A stretch of 64,000 nucleotides of DNA from Thioalkalivibrio paradoxus ARh 1 (GTDB taxonomy: Bacteria; Pseudomonadota; Gammaproteobacteria; Ectothiorhodospirales; Ectothiorhodospiraceae), in the NCBI RefSeq assembly GCF_000227685.2, contig NZ_CP007029.1, positions 2,144,501 through 2,208,500 on the forward strand, written 5' to 3'. Position 1 is the stretch's first letter. Every line of letters starts with the position of its first letter. Both the position numbers and the translations under genes were made by a program. The notes under the pieces were generated by a model. That model saw nothing but the letters and a program-made list of their open reading frames with translations. It had not been told where the DNA came from and made no database searches. This document shows positions 19,440-27,060 of this stretch, piece by piece.

Positions 19440-21103
19440 CGGACCCGGTACACCGTAGCCACGGGGCCGTCCATCACGGTTTCGACCAGCCGCCGCGTTC
19501 CACTGCGACGGCCGTCGGCGATGACCACCCGCGGTTCGTTCAGCCCAACCAGCGGCGCAAACTCGACGCCGCCGCCCAGCACGCCCGGGTCCGCACCGGT
19601 GACGCGCACGATCGGCTGGGTCGCATCGGGTACCGCGATGCCCAGATCCAGCGCGCGGAAACCACCCTGGGGCAGTGCGACGCGGCGCACATAGCGAACT
19701 GGCTCGCCGCCCGCCGCGTCCGGCAGCGCCACAACCAGGCGGGCCCAGGCCGAATCCATCGGTGCCGCCAGGTGAAAGCGAACCCGGTAGTAGCCCGGGG
19801 CAAGCGCCTCCCGCGGGCCTCCCGCGATCAGGGATCCGCCATGGCCTTGCTGGCGCAGCGCCGTTCCGCTTGGCGCCGTGGGCTCATGGATGGCCTCGGA
19901 CCCGCTGCCCGACAGCATCTCTGGCTCGACGAACACGGTAGCGGGTGTGGAATCCGTTGGCATTGAGGGAATGCTGGCCCTGGCCGCTCTCACCCGATCC
20001 ACGCCGCGGAAGACCAGCAGGTAATCATCGTCTGCCAACTCCTCAAGAAGCGGAAGTTGGTTGTCGGCATTGTGGGGCAAAAGGTGATACTTGGCCCGCA
20101 GCGACGAGTAGGTATAGTCGCGATCGTTGACCACGAAAACTCGGACAGGGTCGATTCCCAGGTGCGTCTTCAGCGCCTCGACGAACTCGTACAACGAGCC
20201 ATCCTCCGCCGCCCGGCGCTTCTCTTCCCAGGTCTTGCCGGCATAGCGGTCGTGGGTTCGCTCCAACTGCTGCAGCAAATCCACCTGCCAGCGCAGATCC
20301 AGCGCCACCCAGCCCAGCAACACGATTATGAGCAACGGTGCCAGCCGGACCCTGCGCCGGGCCGCAATCGACCACAGTACGTAGACGAGGATGCTGCTCG
20401 TGACCCAGAAAGCTGCAAACACCACTGGAGACAGCAGCGCACCCGGGCGTGCACCGCCCTGGATGTAATTGACGCTGTACCCGCCCCAACCCTCGAACTC
20501 GGCCCAGTTGCCCAACATCAGCCTGAGGCCCTGGACGAACGGCACGGAAACCGGCTCCAGCATCAACTGCTGGACGTTCACGTAGGTGTTTGGGGGCCCC
20601 AGCATCATCAGCGCCAGTCCCTGGATCTGCCCCCGCCAGTCGGGATGTTCGTCGAGTCGCGCGCGATATGACAGCGTGTTCTCCGGACCCAGCGGAACTG
20701 TATGCACCCGGTCCGGATCCAGGGACGAAACCCAGGCAACACCGAACTGGTAGCCCGGTGCCGCGTTCTCGAGTTCGAGGTGTACGCCACGGTAGCGCCT
20801 TGCGGATACCGGCGCCTCCAGCGAAAAATTCACCGAGACCGGTCGCCCCGCCTCGCCGGTATCCAGCCGGAAGCGCTGCACGGTTTCTGCCAACTCCCGG
20901 CGCTCACGTTCACCAGCCAGCGGATCATGAACGATTGCAGGAGCCCGCAATTCCTGACCGCCCACCCTGTCGAAAATCCAGACACCACCCAGCGAGAGCA
21001 GCATCCCCAGCAACAGACTTACCAGCAGGCGAAAAGCTTCGCTGTGCAACGGTTCGCGCAGCATCGAGCCGGCTTCGGCGGAGCTCACCTCATCGGACGT
21101 CAT
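19436..21103 (-). CDS. Large membrane-anchored protein of unknown function in polysaccharide operon
   Basis: I do not recognise a family. The 555-residue protein has a cytoplasmic tail, a hydrophobic segment at about 25-47, a mostly polar region of about 165 residues ('VSVNFSLEAPVSARRYRGV', beta-rich), and two more hydrophobic segments (about 218-270, including 'LAPLLIIVLLGWVALDL'). A long soluble C-terminal region follows, with 'VRVFVVNDRDYTYSSLRAKY' and 'ADDDYLLVFRG'. By topology the soluble parts would face the periplasm. It is translationally coupled to the GT-C-like protein downstream, so the two probably act together, perhaps as an accessory or sugar-binding subunit. Confidence 0.7.
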   Translation of the reverse strand: MTSDEVSSAEAGSMLREPLHSEAFRLLVSLLLGMLLSLGGVWIFDRVGGQELRAPAIVHDPLAGERERRELAETVQRFRLDTGEAGRPVSVNFSLEAPVSARRYRGVHLELENAAPGYQFGVAWVSSLDPDRVHTVPLGPENTLSYRARLDEHPDWRGQIQGLALMMLGPPNTYVNVQQLMLEPVSVPFVQGLRLMLGNWAEFEGWGGYSVNYIQGGARPGALLSPVVFAAFWVTSSILVYVLWSIAARRRVRLAPLLIIVLLGWVALDLRWQVDLLQQLERTHDRYAGKTWEEKRRAAEDGSLYEFVEALKTHLGIDPVRVFVVNDRDYTYSSLRAKYHLLPHNADNQLPLLEELADDDYLLVFRGVDRVRAARASIPSMPTDSTPATVFVEPEMLSGSGSEAIHEPTAPSGTALRQQGHGGSLIAGGPREALAPGYYRVRFHLAAPMDSAWARLVVALPDAAGGEPVRYVRRVALPQGGFRALDLGIAVPDATQPIVRVTGADPGVLGGGVEFAPLVGLNEPRVVIADGRRSGTRRLVETVMDGPVATVYRVR

Positions 21104-21215
21104 ACGATTCTTCGGCCAGGATCATGTCGGCTGCTGTCGCAATCGAGGAGAAAACAGCAAACCTCCGCCGAACGCAAGGCCCCGGCCCCACGCAAGGTCA
21201 CCAGGAACGCGGATC

Positions 21216-23117
21216 TCAAACCTGTTGCGCTCCGGCCACGACCTTCAGCGTTGCAGGTGCGGGCGACAAAGCCGGCAATGCCGGCTGCGCACGCTGGAAC
21301 TCGGGAACCATCTCCTGCAGCGACGCCACGACCAGCCCCTCATCGTGGGCCGCACACGCCCGCTGCAGCGCCGCCATCGGCGCGCGCAGCCAGTCACGAC
21401 TGACCTTGCGCCCGGTCGCCTGCAGGATTTTCGGATGCGCCGTTCCCATCGGATTCTCGTGCTCGTGGAACAGTTCCTCGTGCAACTTCTCGCCCGGGCG
21501 CAGCCCGATGAAGCGGATCTCGATATCCCGTTCCGGTTCGTGCCCCGAAAGCCGGATCATCTCGGAGGCGAGATCGCGGATCCGGATCGGCTTGCCCATG
21601 TCGAGCACAAAGATCTCGCCGCCCTGGCCCATTGCAGCTGCCTGAAGGATCAGGCTCACAGCTTCCGGGATGGTCATGAAGTAGCGCGTGATCTCCGAGT
21701 GCGTCACCGTCACCGGCCCGCCGGCGGCGATCTGGCGCCGGAACAGCGGCACCACGGATCCGGCCGAGCCCATCACGTTCCCGAAGCGGGTCACAATGAA
21801 CGCCGTAGCCGATTCATCGCTCAGGCTCTGGCAGTAGAGTTCGGCGGCCCGCTTGCTCGCGCCCATCACGTTGGTCGGATGCACGGCCTTGTCGGTCGAG
21901 ACCAGCACGAATTTACCGCAGCCATGAGCGGCTGCGAGTTCGGCAACCACTCGGGTGCCGAGCGCATTGGTTCGGGCACCTTCGACGGCATTGGCCTCGA
22001 CGAGCGGTACGTGCTTGTAGGCCGCCGCGTGCAGCACCACCTCGGGACGATGGGTGGCGAACACGTGGCGCATCCGAACCTCGTCGACGACATCCCCGAG
22101 CAGTACCCTGAACTCGGCCCCGGAGTGGATCTGATGCATTTCCTGCTCGATGCTGTAGAGTCCGAACTCTGCATGATCCAGCATGATGATCTGCGCCGGC
22201 TCGTAGCGAACGACCTGACGGCAGATCTCCGACCCAATCGACCCCCCGGCACCCGTCACCAGCACGCGTTTGCCCCGGAGGAAGGCCTTCAGCCCGGCGT
22301 CGTCGACGGTGATGATCTCCCGCCCGAGCAAATCCTGGATCTCGACTTCGCGCAGGCGCGAAACCTCGACCCTGCCATCGGTGAGTTCCTGCAGCGACGG
22401 CAGGGTCACGCAGGACACCCCGGCATGCGCGGCGACATCGACGATTCGCCGCATCAGGCCTGGGGAAGCCGTCGGCATCGCGATCAGCACGATGTCGACG
22501 TCGAGGTCAATCAGCATTTCCTCCAGCTCATCGACCGAACCGAGCACCCGGACTCCGTGCAGATCGCGCCCCCGTTTCCTGGGATCATCGTCGAGCAAAC
22601 CGATCGGCAGGTACTCGCGAGAGTTGATCAGTTCGCGGACCAGCATCTCTCCGGAACGACCGGCGCCGATCACCAGCGCCCGGCGGTGCGCGCCGAGCGG
22701 AACCAGGTGATCCTTGTACCAGCGATAGAACAGGCGCGGCCCGGTCAGCCCCATGGTCAGGAATACCGGATACAGGAACAGGATGCCGCGAGGCAATTCC
22801 GGGTTCACGCGCAGCAGCGAGAACACCGCGATCGTCGCCGCAGACCCGATCCAGACGCCCCGCAGGATTCGCATCAGATCCGGCACCGAGGCAAACCGCC
22901 AGATTCCCCGGTACAGGCCGAAATACATGAACGCGACCGACTGCACCGGCAGCGAGATCCCCAGCAGCACCAGGTAGGTGACCAGCAGTTCCGGCCCGAA
23001 AAATCCGAACTCGAAATAGGCAAGAAACGCCAGCCCCAGCGCCAGTGGCACCCAGAGCAGATCATGAAGAAACGCAGCCCAGCGGTTGAACAGCCGAGGC
23101 ATCAGGCGGATGGGCAT
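21216..23117 (-). CDS. Membrane UDP-sugar 4,6-dehydratase (WbpM/CapD type)
   Basis: A 633-residue nucleotide-sugar dehydratase. The N-terminal 120 residues have four hydrophobic segments. A first nucleotide-binding fold starts at 'RRALVIGAGRSGEMLV'. The SDR catalytic domain starts at 'VLVTGAGGSIGSEICR' near residue 284, continues with 'AAYKHVPLVEANAVEG', and has the family's catalytic Met and Lys in 'HPTNVMGASKRAAELY' near residue 416, where classical SDRs have Tyr-x3-Lys. Members convert UDP-GlcNAc to a 4-keto-6-deoxy sugar for QuiNAc, FucNAc or bacillosamine-type sugars. It is directly downstream of the WbpL-like transferase (9-bp gap), the classic B-band O-antigen pairing. Confidence 0.93.
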   Translation of the reverse strand: MPIRLMPRLFNRWAAFLHDLLWVPLALGLAFLAYFEFGFFGPELLVTYLVLLGISLPVQSVAFMYFGLYRGIWRFASVPDLMRILRGVWIGSAATIAVFSLLRVNPELPRGILFLYPVFLTMGLTGPRLFYRWYKDHLVPLGAHRRALVIGAGRSGEMLVRELINSREYLPIGLLDDDPRKRGRDLHGVRVLGSVDELEEMLIDLDVDIVLIAMPTASPGLMRRIVDVAAHAGVSCVTLPSLQELTDGRVEVSRLREVEIQDLLGREIITVDDAGLKAFLRGKRVLVTGAGGSIGSEICRQVVRYEPAQIIMLDHAEFGLYSIEQEMHQIHSGAEFRVLLGDVVDEVRMRHVFATHRPEVVLHAAAYKHVPLVEANAVEGARTNALGTRVVAELAAAHGCGKFVLVSTDKAVHPTNVMGASKRAAELYCQSLSDESATAFIVTRFGNVMGSAGSVVPLFRRQIAAGGPVTVTHSEITRYFMTIPEAVSLILQAAAMGQGGEIFVLDMGKPIRIRDLASEMIRLSGHEPERDIEIRFIGLRPGEKLHEELFHEHENPMGTAHPKILQATGRKVSRDWLRAPMAALQRACAAHDEGLVVASLQEMVPEFQRAQPALPALSPAPATLKVVAGAQQV

Positions 23118-23126
23118 GCCGCGCCT

Positions 23127-24143
23127 CTAAGGTTGTTCTCTAAGTATTTGAACATAGGTATAAATGGTAGCATAGATCGCAACAAAAACGAGTACGATCA
23201 ACAGGTCGACCACCGGGTGAGCCCAGTGCAGCGCGGCCAACGCCCCGGCCCCCGAAAGCAGCATCAACCCGTAGGCCACTACGACGGTACGCCGATGGCC
23301 CCATCCCGACCGCACCAGCCGCTGGTAACAATGGCTGCGGTGCGGGCGCCAGACGGGCTCGCGCCGCAGCGCGCGTGCGACCAGGGTCATCGTCGCATCG
23401 GCGATGAACGGCGAGAAAATCAGCACCCCGATCCAGATCGGAAAAATCGACTCGTGGTCCGCCCACAGCATTGCGACGCCCGCGAGAAGGCCCAGGGTCG
23501 AGGCCCCCGCATCGCCCATGAAGATGCGCGCAGGCGGGAAATTGAACAGCAGGAATCCGCCAGCCGCCAGTGCGATCGACAGTGTCACCCCCGCGAACAG
23601 ATCCGCGCCGGCAAGGGCGCCAAGCAATGCCATCGTTCCGAAACCGACTGCAGCCATGCCGCCCGCGAACCCGTCCATCCCATCCATGAAGTTGTAGAGA
23701 TTGATCATCCAAACCAGGAAGAGCAGCATGACCGGAGCCATGATCCAACCGGGGAGAGCAAGCTGCAGCGGTCCCATTGCGACCGACCCTGGTAGCAGTC
23801 CAGCCATCAGCACCATGGTTGCAGCGGTTCCATGAGCGGCCAGCCGCGCCAGCACCGGCAGCCCCCGCCAGTCGTCGAGTAGCGACACGCCGGCAACCAG
23901 CAGCGTCGCAGCCGCAGGCCAGGCAAGCCAGGCGGGCGGCATCGCGAAAGCACTGAGCGCCAGCCACCCAGCCAGCGCACCCCCGAGGATGCCGAGTCCA
24001 CCGGTGCGCGGAACCGGCGCACGGTGCAATGACCGTTCATTCGGAACGTCCAGCCAGCGGATGCGGGCAATTGGGCTCGCCAGATAGGCGGTCAACGCCG
24101 CGGCCAACAGCAGGCTCAGTAATCCGGGCAGCAGCAGGCTCAT
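23127..24143 (-). CDS. Undecaprenyl-phosphate N-acetylhexosamine-1-phosphate transferase (WbpL/WecA family)
   Basis: A 338-residue polytopic membrane enzyme with about ten hydrophobic helices that starts lipid-linked glycan synthesis. 'PVPRTGGLGILGG' near residue 45 is the first cytoplasmic motif. 'NFMDGMDGFAGG' near residue 153 carries the catalytic Asp pair. 'IFMGDAGASTLG' follows, and 'WRPHRSHCYQRLVRSG' is the substrate-recognition loop, closer to WbpL than to WecA. It probably transfers FucNAc, QuiNAc or GlcNAc-1-phosphate to undecaprenyl phosphate, using the product of the WbpM-like dehydratase pathway. It lies between the SDR gene (69-bp gap) and the dehydratase. Confidence 0.92.
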   Translation of the reverse strand: MSLLLPGLLSLLLAAALTAYLASPIARIRWLDVPNERSLHRAPVPRTGGLGILGGALAGWLALSAFAMPPAWLAWPAAATLLVAGVSLLDDWRGLPVLARLAAHGTAATMVLMAGLLPGSVAMGPLQLALPGWIMAPVMLLFLVWMINLYNFMDGMDGFAGGMAAVGFGTMALLGALAGADLFAGVTLSIALAAGGFLLFNFPPARIFMGDAGASTLGLLAGVAMLWADHESIFPIWIGVLIFSPFIADATMTLVARALRREPVWRPHRSHCYQRLVRSGWGHRRTVVVAYGLMLLSGAGALAALHWAHPVVDLLIVLVFVAIYATIYTYVQILREQP

Positions 24144-24212
24144 CAGCGCCAGTTTATTACGAAACGGTCATGCACGGCCCGGCGGTAGGTGGCACCGCGC
24201 ACATCGCCCTGT

Positions 24213-25085
24213 TCACGCGTCCCCTGTCAGGCCCAGATCCTCACGCTGGGGAAAAAACGGTCGCGGCGCGAATCCGAGCGCTCCCCGCGCCGGCTCCGGA
24301 TCGAAGGCCATGTCGACATCCATGCGTTCCACCATCGCCGCATCGAGGTGCCTAAAGCGGGGCAGCGTAGCCAGCGCCGCGATCAGCCCACGCATCCCGG
24401 CCGCAGGCAAATGAACGACGCGCGGCCGCCGCCCCAGCGCCTGAAACACCCGAACCACCATCTCCCGGTAGCCGAGGGTCTCGCCGCCGACCAGGTTCAG
24501 CGTCCGCCCGCATGCCGGCGACTCCGGCGCCAGCGCGGTCAGACAGGCGTCGGCCAGGTCGGCGGCATGCACCGGTTGCCGCAGCCCGCTGCCACGGCCG
24601 GCGACCGGGAAGAATCCGAAACGGTGCACGAAACGCGCGATTTCAGAAACGTTGCGGTCGCGCCCGGCACCGTAGATCAGGGTTGGCCGGCAGATCGTCC
24701 ATCGCGCGTATCCTGCCTCGCCGGCGACGCGGGCCTCGGCATCCACAAGCCGCTGCGCCAGCGCGCGCTCGGCCACACTGGCGGAATCGGCCTTGGTCAG
24801 CGCGCTGGTGGAACTGAACGCGATCAGCCGCCGGACCCCCAGTTCTCGAAGCCTGGGCAGGATCGGTGGCAACAGCCAGATGGGTGCCAGATGCACCGCG
24901 GCATCGGCCGGCGGCAGGCCGTTCGTCCGCGTTGGCTGCTCGAGATCGCCGCGGTGCCAACAAACCCCTTCCGTAAATCGGTCGACGCGGCTGAGCGCAT
25001 GCACCTCCAATCCAGCGGCCACCAACCGGGGCAGCAGAAAATGTCCCACGACGCCGGCGGCTCCGGTCACCAGCACCCGGTTCAC
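24213..25085 (-). CDS. NAD(P)-dependent epimerase/reductase-like SDR protein
   Basis: A 290-residue extended-SDR protein. 'VLVTGAAGVVGHFLLP' at the N-terminus is the GxxGxxG dinucleotide loop, 'AFSSTSALTK' corresponds to the catalytic Ser strand, and 'WTICRPTLIYGAGRDRN' is typical of nucleotide-sugar epimerases. The expected Tyr-x3-Lys pair is not visible after the Ser strand, so catalysis may be atypical or lost. In WbpM/WbpL loci a 4-keto-6-deoxy-sugar reductase is often found at this position (WbpV/WbpK type), which is the best guess for its role. Its ATG overlaps the GT2 stop by 4 bp. Confidence 0.78.
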   Translation of the reverse strand: MNRVLVTGAAGVVGHFLLPRLVAAGLEVHALSRVDRFTEGVCWHRGDLEQPTRTNGLPPADAAVHLAPIWLLPPILPRLRELGVRRLIAFSSTSALTKADSASVAERALAQRLVDAEARVAGEAGYARWTICRPTLIYGAGRDRNVSEIARFVHRFGFFPVAGRGSGLRQPVHAADLADACLTALAPESPACGRTLNLVGGETLGYREMVVRVFQALGRRPRVVHLPAAGMRGLIAALATLPRFRHLDAAMVERMDVDMAFDPEPARGALGFAPRPFFPQREDLGLTGDA

Positions 25086-25966
25086 GAGCGCCGCCGCTCA
25101 AACGTCAGCCACGCCGCGAGCAGCACGAAGCGCGCCCATACCGCGATCCCGACCAGCCAGAACAGTGGGCGCGGATGGGCGCCGAGGAAAAACTTCCGAT
25201 AGTAGCGCATCATACCCCGGTGCTTGTGCCATTCGACCCGGACCGGGCGCGCGCGGCTGCTGACCCCCTTGTGATGGACGACGGCCACCTGCGGCACAAA
25301 CAGCACAGTGAAACCCGCATCGCGAAAACGCCGGCACCAGTCGAGATCCTCGCAGTGCAGGAAATAGCCCTCGTCCAGCGGCCCCACCCGGTCCAGCGCG
25401 GCGCGGCGCGCCAGCATGAAGGCCCCCGAGATCGCATCCACTGCGACCGGCGCATCCGGCAACGGGTCGCGGTGCAGATTGAAATCCGCGAACCGGTGGT
25501 CGCCCGGCCGTAGCCGCTGCAGCCCCAGCACGCGCGCCAGACTGCGCCACGGTGTCGGTTCCCGGCGGCGACCGCCGGGCTGCTCCGAGCCGTCGGCGTT
25601 CCGAATCAGCGGACCGGCGATCCCGGCGTCCGGCCAGTCCTCGAGCACCGCCAGCATCCGCGCCAGCGTATCCGGTTCGAGCAGGCAGTCGGGATTCAGA
25701 AACAGGAGCCAGGGTGCTTGGGCCTGTGGCAGCACTCGATTCGCGGCGGCCGCAAAGCCCCGGTTGCGGTCGCCCCGATACAACTCCACCCTGGGATCCC
25801 TGTCAGCGACACCGGCCAGACTATCCATGCTGCCGTCCTCTGAGCCGTTGTCGGACACCAGCACCTGCACCGGCAGCGACGACCCCAGTGCGGCCTGCAC
25901 CGACTGCAGCAACAGCGGACCGCTGTTGAAGCTGACGATGATCACGGAAACGGCAGGAGCGGGCAT
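25082..25966 (-). CDS. Glycosyltransferase family 2 (rhamnosyltransferase-like)
   Basis: A 294-residue GT-A enzyme. 'SVIIVSFNSGPLLLQSV' at the N-terminus, 'NRGFAAAANRVLPQAQAPW' near residue 70 and 'FLNPDCLLEPDTLARML' (metal-binding Asp) near residue 95 are marks of the WbbL-like GT2 group that often uses dTDP-rhamnose. 'DEGYFLHCEDLDWCRRFRDA' near residue 190 holds the presumed base region. The C-terminus has a hydrophobic segment ('WLVGIAVWARFVLLAAW'), possibly a membrane anchor. The ATG at 25966 is chosen; the open frame extends to 26281 without recognisable sequence. The rfb genes at 43-47 kb could supply its donor. Confidence 0.88.
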   Translation of the reverse strand: MPAPAVSVIIVSFNSGPLLLQSVQAALGSSLPVQVLVSDNGSEDGSMDSLAGVADRDPRVELYRGDRNRGFAAAANRVLPQAQAPWLLFLNPDCLLEPDTLARMLAVLEDWPDAGIAGPLIRNADGSEQPGGRRREPTPWRSLARVLGLQRLRPGDHRFADFNLHRDPLPDAPVAVDAISGAFMLARRAALDRVGPLDEGYFLHCEDLDWCRRFRDAGFTVLFVPQVAVVHHKGVSSRARPVRVEWHKHRGMMRYYRKFFLGAHPRPLFWLVGIAVWARFVLLAAWLTFERRRS

Positions 25967-26132
25967 CGGCGTAACGTCGGCATGGCGCCCGGAACATAGC
26001 GCCCGCACCGCCGCGGCGCAACATCCCCCGGTGCATGCACCTCCCGAACCCGCCGTGCCGGCCTGCCCGGTGGCTCGGCTCCGGCCGCCCACCATCCGGT
26101 GGCATCGCTCGCCCCCGAGCCAGCGCTTCCGG

Positions 26133-26924
26133 TCACAGCACGTCGGCAAATCCCGCCCGCAGCTGCCCAAACACCCACCGCCCGACCCAGAGTGCAGCGA
26201 TGGCGGTCGGGATCGCGAGGAGCCAGATTCCGGGGTCGGGCCAGCGCCCCTCGAGGAGGATCTGGTGGTATCCCTCGGCATACGGCGTGAACGGGTTCAG
26301 CCACATCCAGGAACGGATCGCCTCGGGCACTTGAGCCAGCGGATACAGGATCGGCGCCGTGAAGAACAGCATCATCAGCACCATCGAAAGCAGGAAACCG
26401 ACATCCCGGACGTAGACCGAAAGCGCGGCCAATAGCAGACCCAGGCCCATTGCCAGTGCGAACTGCACGCCCAGCAGAAGTGGCAGCGCCAGCCAGGCCG
26501 CGAACCCCAGCGGGCGCCCGGCCAGGAAGTGCAATACCAGCGCGAACGCCAGAACCAGCGGGATGAACACCAGGTGCGCGACAATCGTCCGCGCGACCGG
26601 GAACACGGCAACGGGAAACGCCCCGTGGCGGACGACCTCGGAGCGCGACAAGACCGCCCCCGCCGCCTTGTTCAACCCATCCTGGAACGCCAGCCACGGC
26701 AGCAGCGCGCTGAGCAGGAACACGATGAACGGCAGCGTGCTACCCGTATCCCGCGGTTCCGGCAACCGCAGCTCCCATACCACGCCGAACACGAACCAGT
26801 ACACGAACACCGTCATTACCGGCTGGATCAATGCCCAGCCGCTGCCCAACCAGGATCCGGCGTATTGCTCGCGAAACTCGCGCCAGGTGAAGACCCAGAG
26901 GATCCGGAGGTGCGCCGGGATCAT
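26133..26924 (-). CDS. wzm: ABC-2 type polysaccharide export permease
   Basis: A 263-residue inner-membrane protein with six hydrophobic segments. It begins with 'LRILWVFTWREFREQYAGSW', the amphipathic start typical of Wzm/KpsM permeases, then 'LGSGWALIQPVMTVFVYWFV'. 'DVGFLLSMVLMMLFFTAPIL' and 'WLNPFTPYAEGYHQILLEG' near the C-terminus are strongly family-like. It should form the channel for a finished lipid-linked polysaccharide and needs a Wzt ATPase. No ATPase gene is adjacent; the only Wzt piece is at the left window edge on the other strand. It lies 136 bp after the OGT-like gene and 166 bp before the GT2 gene. Confidence 0.92.
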   Translation of the reverse strand: MIPAHLRILWVFTWREFREQYAGSWLGSGWALIQPVMTVFVYWFVFGVVWELRLPEPRDTGSTLPFIVFLLSALLPWLAFQDGLNKAAGAVLSRSEVVRHGAFPVAVFPVARTIVAHLVFIPLVLAFALVLHFLAGRPLGFAAWLALPLLLGVQFALAMGLGLLLAALSVYVRDVGFLLSMVLMMLFFTAPILYPLAQVPEAIRSWMWLNPFTPYAEGYHQILLEGRWPDPGIWLLAIPTAIAALWVGRWVFGQLRAGFADVL

Positions 26925-27060
26925 CGACCATCACCCTCGGCCGCCGCCCCTGCGCGTGCCGCTCGAACCCCAGGCCACGGCGTGCACACGGGGCGGCAAA
27001 GGCACCGCAGCGCCACGCGGCCAGCCCACCTGGCCGTCCCACCCTGCCAGCCGCAGGACT

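Noticed and set aside
21225-23795. 856-codon plus-strand open frame
   Set aside because: It is antisense to the WbpM-like and WbpL-like genes, is His/Arg/Gln-rich and has no domain character. The same holds for the long plus-strand frames at 14057-16174 and 47839-50655.
25967-26281. N-terminal extension of the GT2 gene
   Set aside because: The open frame upstream of 25966 is Gly/Arg/Cys-rich without GT2 sequence and overlaps the end of wzm.
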